From a bacterium (GTDB lineage Bacteria; Latescibacterota; UBA2968): 9,945 bases of DNA. Positions 3,962 through 9,945 of the stretch are shown here, one piece after another. The translations under genes and the position numbers were made by a program. The DNA lies in the NCBI GenBank assembly GCA_027296045.1, contig JAPUJS010000627.1, positions 1-9,945 on the forward strand, read 5' to 3'. Under the pieces are notes generated by a model that saw only the letters and a list, made by a program, of their open reading frames with translations, was not told where the DNA came from and did not search any database. Positions within the stretch are counted from its first letter, which is position 1; the number at the start of each line of letters is the position of its first letter.

Positions 3962-6844
3962 ATGGTCGAAGCGGTACAGGATGTTTTGCAGGAGGCAATC
4001 GATATTCTGGTGCGCAAGCGCGATGGCCGGACCGTCTCATTTGACCGCACCCGTATTGAGAAAGCCATCTCGGCGGCCTTTCGGGCCGAACTGGGTTTGC
4101 CCGGCGATCATGCGTTGCCCCCGAAGATTACGTCGGATGTAGCGGAGTTGACCGATGCCGTGCTGGCAGATGTGGTGGCCGATCTGCGGGAGGGGGACGA
4201 GGCGATCGAAGTGGAGCGCGTTCAGGACAAGGTGGAAATCCAGCTGATGCGGGCTGGCCACTACAGTGTGGCGCGTCGCTATATTGTATATCGTGAAGAC
4301 CGGACCAAGGCCCGTCGCTTGAGCGGCGAGGTGGAGATGGAAGACGATGCGGAAGCGCCCAAGCTCCGGGTGTTAAACCCAGACGGCAAGCGGGAGCCTT
4401 TGGATGCTTCGCACATCCGGACGGAAATGTATGCGGCCTGTGAGGGGCTGGAGGCGTGCGATCCGAAGGACTTGCTGGACGAGATTTATCGGTCGCTTTA
4501 CGACGATATCAAGCCCGATGATATTGAACGGGCGATGATTCTGGCGACCCGGAGTCGGGTGGAGCAGGACCCGGCCTATGGGACGGTGGCGATGCGGCTG
4601 TTGTTGCAGGTGATTTACCGGCACGCCCTGGGGGCGAAGCCGACGGCCATTGAAGTGGATCAGGTCTGTCGGAGTGGGTTCCGCACCTTTATTGAGACAG
4701 GGATCGAAGCCCGCCGGTTGGACGAGAAGCTGCTGGACTACGATCTGGACAAGATTGCTGGAGCACTCAAGCCCGAACGGGATCAGGATTTTGGGTATCT
4801 GGGCATGCAGACAATCTACGACCGGTATTTGCTGCATGTGAAAGAGCGACGGATCGAGACGCCGCAGTATTTCTGGATGCGGGTGGCGATGGGGTTGGCC
4901 TGGGATGAAGGCGAGGAGCGGGAGAGCCGGGCGATAGCGTTTTATGAGATTCTTTCTACGTTTCGGTTTGTGTCGGCCACGCCCACGCTGTTCAATTCGG
5001 CCACGCTGCATCCGCAGTTGTCGTCTTGTTATTTGTCGACCACCCAGGACGATCTGGGCCACATTTTCAAAGTGGTGTCGGACAATGCGCGGCTTTCGAA
5101 GTGGGCCGGTGGATTGGGGAATGACTGGACGAATGTGCGGGCGACGAATGCGCATATTAAGGGGACGAATGGCAAGAGCCAGGGGGTGATTCCGTTTTTG
5201 AAGGTGGTGAACGATACGGCGGTGGCGGTGAACCAGGGCGGCAAGCGCAAAGGGGCGGTGTGTTCGTATCTGGAGACCTGGCATCTGGATATCGAAGATT
5301 TTTTGGAATTGCGGAAGAATACGGGGGACGAACGGCGTCGGACGCACGATATGAATACCGCCAACTGGATCCCGGATTTGTTTATGAAGCGGGTGATCGA
5401 GAAGGGCTCGTGGACACTGTTCAGCCCGGACGAGGTGCCGGATTTGCACGACTTATACGGCAAGGCGTTTGAAGCCCGCTATTTCGAATATGAGAAGAAG
5501 GCAGAGGCCGGCGAGATGAATCAATATCGGCAGGTGGATGCCGTGGATTTGTGGCGGAAGATGCTGTCGATGTTGTTTGAAACCGGGCATCCGTGGATCA
5601 CGTTTAAGGACCCGTCCAATATTCGTTCCCCTCAAGATCATGCCGGGGTGGTTCACAGCTCCAATCTTTGCACCGAGATTTTGCTGAATACGAGCGATCG
5701 GGAAACGGCGGTTTGCAATCTGGGGTCGGTGAATTTTCCGGCGCATACCTCGGAGAGCGGACTGGATCTGGAACTGCTGGCCGATACGATCCATACGGCG
5801 ATTCGGATGCTGGACAATGTGATTGATACTAATTTCTATCCGACGCCCGAAGCGCAACATTCCAACCAGCGGCACCGACCGATCGGGTTGGGGATTATGG
5901 GTTTCCAGGATGCGCTTTATATCCAGCGGATTCCGTATGATTCGGACGAGGCGATTGTGTTTGCCGATGTGAGTATGGAAGCGGTGGCTTATCACGCGAT
6001 TCTGGCATCCACCCGGCTGGCGGAAGAGCGGGGGACGTATGAGACCTATCCGGGCTCCAAGTGGGACCGGGGGTTGCTGCCCATCGATACGCTGGGCTTG
6101 TTGGCCGAGGAACGGGGCGGGTTTATAGAGGTGGACCGGTCGGCGCAACTGGATTGGGAGGTGGTTCGAAAGGCCGTGGCGACACACGGGATGCGGAATT
6201 CGAATGTGATGGCGATTGCGCCTACGGCGACGATTTCGAATATTGCCGGGGTGGCCCAGTCGATTGAGCCAACGTATCGCAATTTGTTTGTGAAGGCCAA
6301 TCTGTCGGGCGATTTCACGGTGTTGAATCCGTATATGGTGGACGATTTGAAGGAACAAGGATTGTGGGACGAGCAGATGGTGGACGATCTGAAGTATTTC
6401 GACGGGTCGTTGCAGGAAATTGAACGGGTTCCCGAAGATCTCAAGGCGCTTTATAAGACGGCGTTTGAGGTGGCGCCCTACTGGTTGATTGAGTGTGGCA
6501 GCAGGCGGCAGAAGTGGATTGATATGGGTCAGTCGTTGAATCTGTATATTTCCAAGCCCAGCGGCAAGGCCCTGGACGAGATGTATCGGCTGGCCTGGCA
6601 GCGGGGGTTGAAGACGACGTATTATCTCCGGTCGCTGGCACCAACGCAAATAGAGAAGTCGACGATAGATATCAACCGGCGCGGCGTGCAGCCGCGGTGG
6701 ATGCAGTCCCGGTCGGCTTCGAGCGATGTGCAGGTGAATCGGACGGAGGAGACGCCGGAACCGCCTGCTGCGCCCCAAGCGGGTGGAGGGCCGACGCCGG
6801 TGGCGTGTGATATTACCGATCCGGATTGTGAGGCGTGTCAGTAG
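3962..6844 (+). CDS. nrdA: Class I ribonucleoside-diphosphate reductase, large (alpha) subunit
   Basis: Catalytic subunit of ribonucleotide reductase, which turns ribonucleoside diphosphates into deoxyribonucleotides for DNA synthesis; it works with the nrdB product encoded downstream. The protein has 960 aa, against about 760 in E. coli, mainly because of the N-terminus. One ATP-cone-like region lies at ~15-112 (VRKRDGRTVSFDRTRIEKAI start) and a second at ~134-225, the latter aligning with the single E. coli cone. The catalytic barrel carries SNLCTE with Cys570 and Glu572 (E. coli Cys439/Glu441) and the redox cysteines in SSCYL (Cys356) and AVCNLGS (Cys585). It also has the APTATIS loop (~753-759) and the radical-transfer pair Tyr887-Tyr888 in KTTYYLRS. 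The C-terminus ends DCEACQ, the swinging-arm cysteine pair for thioredoxin. Start: ATG 7 nt after GGAGGAG. It is controlled by putative NrdR boxes and a B12 riboswitch. Two cones suggest elaborate ATP/dATP allosteric control. Confidence 0.95.
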   Translation: MVEAVQDVLQEAIDILVRKRDGRTVSFDRTRIEKAISAAFRAELGLPGDHALPPKITSDVAELTDAVLADVVADLREGDEAIEVERVQDKVEIQLMRAGHYSVARRYIVYREDRTKARRLSGEVEMEDDAEAPKLRVLNPDGKREPLDASHIRTEMYAACEGLEACDPKDLLDEIYRSLYDDIKPDDIERAMILATRSRVEQDPAYGTVAMRLLLQVIYRHALGAKPTAIEVDQVCRSGFRTFIETGIEARRLDEKLLDYDLDKIAGALKPERDQDFGYLGMQTIYDRYLLHVKERRIETPQYFWMRVAMGLAWDEGEERESRAIAFYEILSTFRFVSATPTLFNSATLHPQLSSCYLSTTQDDLGHIFKVVSDNARLSKWAGGLGNDWTNVRATNAHIKGTNGKSQGVIPFLKVVNDTAVAVNQGGKRKGAVCSYLETWHLDIEDFLELRKNTGDERRRTHDMNTANWIPDLFMKRVIEKGSWTLFSPDEVPDLHDLYGKAFEARYFEYEKKAEAGEMNQYRQVDAVDLWRKMLSMLFETGHPWITFKDPSNIRSPQDHAGVVHSSNLCTEILLNTSDRETAVCNLGSVNFPAHTSESGLDLELLADTIHTAIRMLDNVIDTNFYPTPEAQHSNQRHRPIGLGIMGFQDALYIQRIPYDSDEAIVFADVSMEAVAYHAILASTRLAEERGTYETYPGSKWDRGLLPIDTLGLLAEERGGFIEVDRSAQLDWEVVRKAVATHGMRNSNVMAIAPTATISNIAGVAQSIEPTYRNLFVKANLSGDFTVLNPYMVDDLKEQGLWDEQMVDDLKYFDGSLQEIERVPEDLKALYKTAFEVAPYWLIECGSRRQKWIDMGQSLNLYISKPSGKALDEMYRLAWQRGLKTTYYLRSLAPTQIEKSTIDINRRGVQPRWMQSRSASSDVQVNRTEETPEPPAAPQAGGGPTPVACDITDPDCEACQ

Positions 6845-6847
6845 GAT

Positions 6848-6906
6848 CACGGAGGGCCACGGAACCCAGCCCGTTGGCTCCGCCCACACGGAGGGCCACG
6901 GAACCC
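6848..6906. repeat. Two direct copies of a 20-bp repeat, 39-bp period
   Basis: CACGGAGGGCCACGGAACCC occurs at 6848-6867 and again, identical, at 6887-6906, separated by 19 bp of different sequence. Each copy also contains an internal near-repeat (CACGGAGGG / CACGGAACC). It starts 3 bp after the nrdA stop codon. Two copies are too few for a CRISPR array. It may be a small dispersed repeat or a tandem duplication. Confidence 0.8.
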
Positions 6907-6913
6907 GGCACCG

Positions 6914-6936
6914 CCCCTTTGTTCGGAACGAAGGGG
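6914..6936 (+). other. Stable hairpin in the nrdA-nrdB spacer
   Basis: CCCCTT (6914-6919) pairs with AAGGGG (6931-6936). The stem continues through a U-G pair and GTT/AAC to a CGG loop, giving 10 bp in all. There is no T-run after it, so it is more likely a 3'-end stabiliser or processing site for nrdA mRNA than a terminator. Confidence 0.45.
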
Positions 6937-7058
6937 TACAGAATCAGGTTGGTTGGTATCATCTGCATTGAGGATTGTGGGGTGGGGTGGCCCTTCCCCT
7001 GAATAATGCATAAAGATTATATATTTTGGCGCTTCGGGATGCGCTTTGTTCAGTCGTT

Positions 7059-7078
7059 CCCCGACTCGGGATTCGGGG
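7059..7078 (+). other. GC-rich hairpin upstream of nrdB
   Basis: CCCCGA (7059-7064) pairs with TCGGGG (7073-7078) around an 8-nt loop. It lies about 95 bp before the nrdB start and has no T-tract. The role is unknown; it could tune nrdB relative to nrdA. Confidence 0.35.
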
Positions 7079-7173
7079 GTGTTTGAAAGCCGTAGCTGTT
7101 TTACCCAGGTTGGCCCTGCCACTCCTCCCCAGGACTTCCCCCAAAAGGGCTTCGCGAGAGAAAGGATGTTGCA

Positions 7174-8271
7174 ATGGCCGAGGTAGATACCATGGTTGTT
7201 CCGCAGGAAAATGCCGGGGATGGTGGCGATATGGATGGCGCGGATGATTTGGCTCACCGGTTCAATGTGGACGATAAGCGTCTGTTGAACTGCAAACGGG
7301 TGGATGTGAATCAGCTGATGCCGCTGAAGTATGAGTGGGCCTGGGAGCATTATTTGAACGGGTGCGCCAATCACTGGATGCCCACGGAAGTGCCGATGCA
7401 GCGAGATATTGAGTTGTGGCGGTCCAATAAGTTGACGGAGGCCGAGCGGACGGTCATTATGCGGAACCTGGGGTTCTTCTCGACGGGCGAGAGCCTGGTG
7501 GGGAACAATATTGTACTGGCCATTTTCAAACATATTACGAACTCAGAAGCGCGGCAGTATTTGTTGCGGCAGGCGTTTGAGGAGGCGATTCACACGCATA
7601 CGTTCCACTATATTGTGGAGTCTCTGGGGCTGGACAGCCGGGAAGTGTTCAATATGTATCACGAGGTGGCCTCGATCAAGGGCAAGGACGATTTTGTGAT
7701 GGGGCTGACCGAGGGCGTGATGGACCCGAATTTCTCGACGGAGAGTCTGGAGGGGTTGCAGGAGTTTATCAAGAACCTGGTGGGCTTTTATGTGGTGATG
7801 GAGGGGATTTTCTTCTACAGCGGGTTTGTGATGATCCTGTCTTTCCACCGGCAGAACCGGATGACAGGGATCGGGGAGCAGTTCCAGTATATTTTGCGGG
7901 ATGAGACGATTCACCTGAATTTTGGGGTCGATTTGATCAATACGATCAAGGTGGAGAACCCCGAGGTGTGGTCACCCGATTTGCAGAAGGATCTGTATGA
8001 CATGATCCACGAGGCGGTGGAATACGAAGTGATCTACGCCCGCGACTGTCTGCCCGACGGCGTGCTGGGCCTGAATGCCGATCTGTTCCGGGAATATGTG
8101 CAGTTTATCGCCGACCGACGGCTGGAGCGAATCGGACTGAAGTTGGTGTATGGGTCCAAAAACCCGTTCCCGTGGATGGGCGAGACGATTGATATTTGCA
8201 AGGAGAAGAATTTTTTCGAAACGCGAGTCACGGAATATACAAGTGCCGGGGCGCTGGTGTGGGACGATTGA
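7174..8271 (+). CDS. nrdB: Class Ic (Chlamydia-type) ribonucleotide reductase small (beta) subunit
   Basis: Ferritin-like subunit of 365 aa that generates and stores the oxidising equivalent used by NrdA. Metal ligands by alignment to E. coli R2: Glu106 (GESLVGNN; Asp84 in E. coli), Glu137 and His140 (EEAIH), Glu210 (VVMEG), Glu244 and His247 (RDETIH). The radical tyrosine (E. coli Tyr122) is replaced by Phe144 in HTHTFHY. Phe at this site plus Glu as first ligand is the class Ic signature described for Chlamydia trachomatis, which uses a Mn(IV)/Fe(III) centre instead of a tyrosyl radical. Trp68 (NHWMPTEV) and C-terminal Tyr355 keep the electron-transfer route to NrdA. The start ATG is 7 nt after AAAGGA; residues 1-30 are acidic and not conserved. 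It lies 329 bp after nrdA, same strand, and is closed by a strong terminator. The cofactor metal is inferred from the family. Confidence 0.93.
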   Translation: MAEVDTMVVPQENAGDGGDMDGADDLAHRFNVDDKRLLNCKRVDVNQLMPLKYEWAWEHYLNGCANHWMPTEVPMQRDIELWRSNKLTEAERTVIMRNLGFFSTGESLVGNNIVLAIFKHITNSEARQYLLRQAFEEAIHTHTFHYIVESLGLDSREVFNMYHEVASIKGKDDFVMGLTEGVMDPNFSTESLEGLQEFIKNLVGFYVVMEGIFFYSGFVMILSFHRQNRMTGIGEQFQYILRDETIHLNFGVDLINTIKVENPEVWSPDLQKDLYDMIHEAVEYEVIYARDCLPDGVLGLNADLFREYVQFIADRRLERIGLKLVYGSKNPFPWMGETIDICKEKNFFETRVTEYTSAGALVWDD

Positions 8272-8344
8272 TGGGGTGACGATGCAGGGTAAGGGATGGG
8301 GTGCAGTGAGATGTGAGTGATATTTCGAATCGCGTTTTGAAAGG

Positions 8345-8374
8345 GGCGGAGGGTCTTCGGATCTTCCGCCTTTT
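8345..8374 (+). terminator. Rho-independent terminator of the nrdAB operon
   Basis: GGCGGAGGGTC (8345-8355) pairs with GATCTTCCGCC (8360-8370) over 11 bp with two G-U pairs. It is capped by the very stable C(TTCG)G tetraloop and followed by TTTT. It lies 74 bp after the nrdB stop codon. Confidence 0.9.
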
Positions 8375-8441
8375 ATGTATGAGGGCGGGGTTTTAGGGAG
8401 AGAGGGGTGATACAGATCGAAATTTTGGTTCATGAATAGAT

Positions 8442-8465
8442 AGTTAGACGCAGTGCCAGCTAACT
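8442..8465. repeat. Inverted repeat AGTTAG / CTAACT upstream of the methyltransferase gene
   Basis: Arms at 8442-8447 and 8460-8465 are perfectly complementary with a 12-nt centre. It lies at the entry to the AT-rich segment, about 42 bp upstream of the candidate methyltransferase promoter. It could be a regulator site or the trace of a recombination end. Nothing else is recognised in 8375-8500. Confidence 0.3.
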
Positions 8466-8506
8466 CTAAAACAGAGATCGTCCTACCCGAAACTACCACA
8501 ATCTTC

Positions 8507-8535
8507 TTGTCTATATCCCTAAACCACACTATTTT
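8507..8535 (+). promoter_or_regulatory. Candidate promoter of the methyltransferase gene
   Basis: TTGTCT (8507-8512) and TATTTT (8530-8535) are separated by 17 nt, 4 of 6 matches each. Transcription would start near 8542, about 38 nt before the start codon. A separate promoter is needed, because the nrdAB operon is terminated at 8374. Confidence 0.35.
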
Positions 8536-8579
8536 TCAGAGTATCAATTCTAACCCCGATCTGGAAGGAAAATTGAAAA

Positions 8580-9617
8580 TTGAAAGCATTTAAAAATTAT
8601 ATAACACATATAAATTCAACATTTAAGCCTTCAAGCGGTAATTTTAGCACAGCTTTGGACTTGTTCGCTGGAGCAGGAGGACTAGCAATAGGATTCGAGG
8701 CGCAGGGCTTTAAAACTATTGGGTTTGAAAAAGAGTTTGACTATAGTGAAACTTACAGGAGGAACTTAAAGACGGATTGTTTTCAGACTGAACTAACCAC
8801 ATTCACAGAGTATCCGGAAGCTTCGGTTATTATTGGCGGTCCCCCTTGTCAACCCTTCAGCGTAGGTGGTAACCAAAAAGGGCTTAAAGATTCACGTGAT
8901 GGATTTCCAGCTTTTATTGCTGCTGTTAAACGAGTTGAGCCAGAATTATTCCTCTTTGAAAATGTCCTTGGTATGATGTATCGTAACAAATGGTATTTGG
9001 AACAAATTATCAATGAATTCCAATCGCTTGGTTACATAGTGGATTATGAGCTATTTAATACAGTACACTATAGCGTCCCTCAAAAACGAAATAGAGTAAT
9101 CGCGGTTGGCCATAAAGGGGGATTTGTCTTTCCAAAACCACTCAATCGGGTTGTTACTGCTGGCGAAGCGTTGGGTGAACTTGCTACTCAAATTCCTCCA
9201 GATGCAAAATTCCTAACACCTAGCATGGATGAATATGTAGCCAGGTATGAAAAGGCCTCGAAATGTATTCGACCACGTGACTTACATTTGGATCAGCCCT
9301 CAAGAACTGTCACCTGTCGAAATCTGGCGGGTGCAACAGGAGATATGATGCGAATTCGATTGCCAAACGGGGAAAGGCGGCGATTAACCGTAAGAGAGGC
9401 GGCAAGATTACAGAGCTTTCCTGATTGGTATGAGTTTTCTGGCAGTGAAACTAGTCAATTTAATCAGGTAGGCAACGCTGTCCCTCCCTTGCTATCATAT
9501 TATTTGGCAGCCTCGGTAAAAGAATACATGAAATCGAAGGTAAATCGCTTGAGCATAGATGAAATTCATAAACTCAATGCAAAATTCAAGCAACCGGAGC
9601 AACTTACTTTATTATAA
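8580..9617 (+). CDS. DNA (cytosine-5)-methyltransferase
   Basis: S-adenosylmethionine-dependent enzyme of 345 aa that methylates carbon 5 of cytosine in a specific DNA site. All main motifs are present in order: I, LDLFAGAGG (26-34, SAM binding); IV, GGPPCQPFS (86-94) with catalytic Cys90; VI, ENV (127-129); VIII, QKRNR (168-172); then the target-recognition region (~175-265); IX, LTVREAARLQSFP (269-281); X, QVGNAVPP (296-303). The recognition region is short, so this is a compact single-specificity enzyme; the target cannot be read by eye. The start is TTG at 8580, ten bases after GGAAGGA. There is no in-frame ATG before motif VI, so an alternative start is required. The gene is much more AT-rich than nrdAB, and a probable restriction enzyme gene begins 12 bp downstream. 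Together these suggest a transferred restriction-modification module. Confidence 0.92.
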   Translation: MKAFKNYITHINSTFKPSSGNFSTALDLFAGAGGLAIGFEAQGFKTIGFEKEFDYSETYRRNLKTDCFQTELTTFTEYPEASVIIGGPPCQPFSVGGNQKGLKDSRDGFPAFIAAVKRVEPELFLFENVLGMMYRNKWYLEQIINEFQSLGYIVDYELFNTVHYSVPQKRNRVIAVGHKGGFVFPKPLNRVVTAGEALGELATQIPPDAKFLTPSMDEYVARYEKASKCIRPRDLHLDQPSRTVTCRNLAGATGDMMRIRLPNGERRRLTVREAARLQSFPDWYEFSGSETSQFNQVGNAVPPLLSYYLAASVKEYMKSKVNRLSIDEIHKLNAKFKQPEQLTLL

Positions 9618-9629
9618 AGACGATCAATT

Positions 9630-9945
9630 ATGAGCCGCGTTTATTTACTTCATTCGACTCAAGTGCAAACTGTTCATGAAAGAAAAGCTTCATATCGAAC
9701 GTTTGATGCCAAATCAAAAGAACAACAGAAACTCATCAACGAGGCGATTCATATCTTAGACAGTTTAGGTATTCCAGTTGAGGATAAGTCTGCCCGCAAA
9801 CTCGAAAGAATGGCGTTAGCATTTTTAGCGCTATGTGATGTAAAAAATAGCGAGGAATGGTCTCTTGCAAAGTCCCTGGACGAAGGATACTCCCTCAGAA
9901 CAAGAGACATAATAGATTATTTGAACAGGAATTTTGGGGAGAAGA
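9630..9945 (+). CDS. Probable type II restriction endonuclease, N-terminal part (cut by window end)
   Basis: The frame starts at ATG 9630, 12 bp after the methyltransferase stop, and is open to the window end, giving 105 visible codons (MSRVYLLHSTQVQ at the start). The ribosome site is weak (AAAGACG at 9617-9623), so translation may be coupled to the upstream gene. The visible part is mostly helical and contains ILDSLGIPVED, KLERMALAFLALCDV and a region ending SLRTRDIIDYLNRNFGE. From memory, this resembles the N-terminal helix-turn-helix domain of BsuBI/PstI-type restriction endonucleases. The nuclease domain would lie beyond the window. Position and composition match the upstream methyltransferase. 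The classical BsuBI/PstI partner methylates adenine, not cytosine, so either this is a different branch or another methyltransferase follows. Existence of the gene is likely; the endonuclease identity is moderately supported. Confidence 0.55.
   Translation, partial: MSRVYLLHSTQVQTVHERKASYRTFDAKSKEQQKLINEAIHILDSLGIPVEDKSARKLERMALAFLALCDVKNSEEWSLAKSLDEGYSLRTRDIIDYLNRNFGEK

Larger units (their letters stand above)
6845..7173 (+). other. Unusually long nrdA-nrdB spacer, no gene recognised
   Basis: The gap of 329 bp contains a 20-bp direct repeat (6848-6906), hairpins at 6914-6936 and 7059-7078, a GCGC-ended small hairpin (7029-7044) and an AT-rich patch (about 7003-7027). None of the hairpins is followed by a U-tract, so readthrough into nrdB is plausible. 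The AT-rich patch could hold a weak internal promoter, but no clean -35/-10 pair was found. The nrdB ribosome site AAAGGA (7161-7166) lies at its end. Confidence 0.5.

Noticed and set aside
5453..6889. 478-codon open frame on the minus strand opposite nrdA
   Set aside because: Arg/His/Pro-rich translation without domains, fully inside the well-conserved nrdA gene. The same applies to 4373-5449 on the minus strand.
6848..6906. CRISPR array
   Set aside because: Only two repeat copies of 20 bp with one 19-bp spacer, and no cas genes nearby.
6847..7533. 228-codon minus-strand frame covering the nrdA-nrdB spacer and the nrdB 5' part
   Set aside because: Half of it lies opposite conserved nrdB, the rest translates the 20-bp repeats and hairpins, and no ribosome site or protein family is seen.
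8442..8465. Integron attC site (GTTAGAC ... CTAAC)
   Set aside because: The core resembles GTTRRRY by chance. The paired internal sites, length and an integrase are missing.

Overview
The window comes from a GC-rich bacterial chromosome that cannot be placed in a phylum from this sequence alone. The operon layouts, Shine-Dalgarno sites, sigma-70-type promoters and cobalamin riboswitch are bacterial. The MotA/TolQ-type membrane protein would suit a Gram-negative cell. The last ~1.5 kb is clearly more AT-rich than the rest and looks acquired.

Layout. (1) 1-450: the tail of a short MotA/TolQ-like membrane protein gene, then a strong intrinsic terminator. (2) 532-3159, minus strand: a two-gene operon in which a small beta-carbonic-anhydrase-like protein precedes a 738-aa transporter of the cation-chloride cotransporter (SLC12-like) branch of the APC superfamily. 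(3) 3160-3961: a divergent control region. It holds a promoter for the carbonic anhydrase operon, one or two promoters for nrdA, a pair of putative NrdR boxes 32 bp apart over the main nrdA promoter, a cobalamin riboswitch starting at the predicted transcription start, and two possible expression-platform elements: a terminator-like hairpin and a hairpin that buries the Shine-Dalgarno sequence. (4) 3962-8271: nrdA and nrdB, the large and small subunits of a class I ribonucleotide reductase, separated by an unusually long 329-bp spacer with a 20-bp direct repeat and several hairpins, and closed by a UUCG-loop terminator. (5) 8400-9945: an AT-rich segment with a C5-cytosine DNA methyltransferase and, 12 bp downstream, the start of a probable restriction endonuclease that runs off the window.

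How the parts work together. NrdB has Phe where class Ia enzymes have the radical Tyr, and Glu as first metal ligand where E. coli has Asp. This is the Chlamydia-type class Ic (Mn/Fe) signature. The reductase does not need B12, yet it appears to sit behind a B12 riboswitch and NrdR boxes. The likely logic is that the B12-independent enzyme is switched off when cobalamin is available for a B12-dependent (class II) reductase elsewhere in the genome, and is also repressed by NrdR when (d)ATP is plentiful. The same logic is known for class Ia nrdABS in Streptomyces; its use on a class Ic enzyme is the most interesting point here. The carbonic anhydrase/transporter pair suggests coupled CO2/bicarbonate chemistry and ion transport. 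The end of the window looks like a restriction-modification module.
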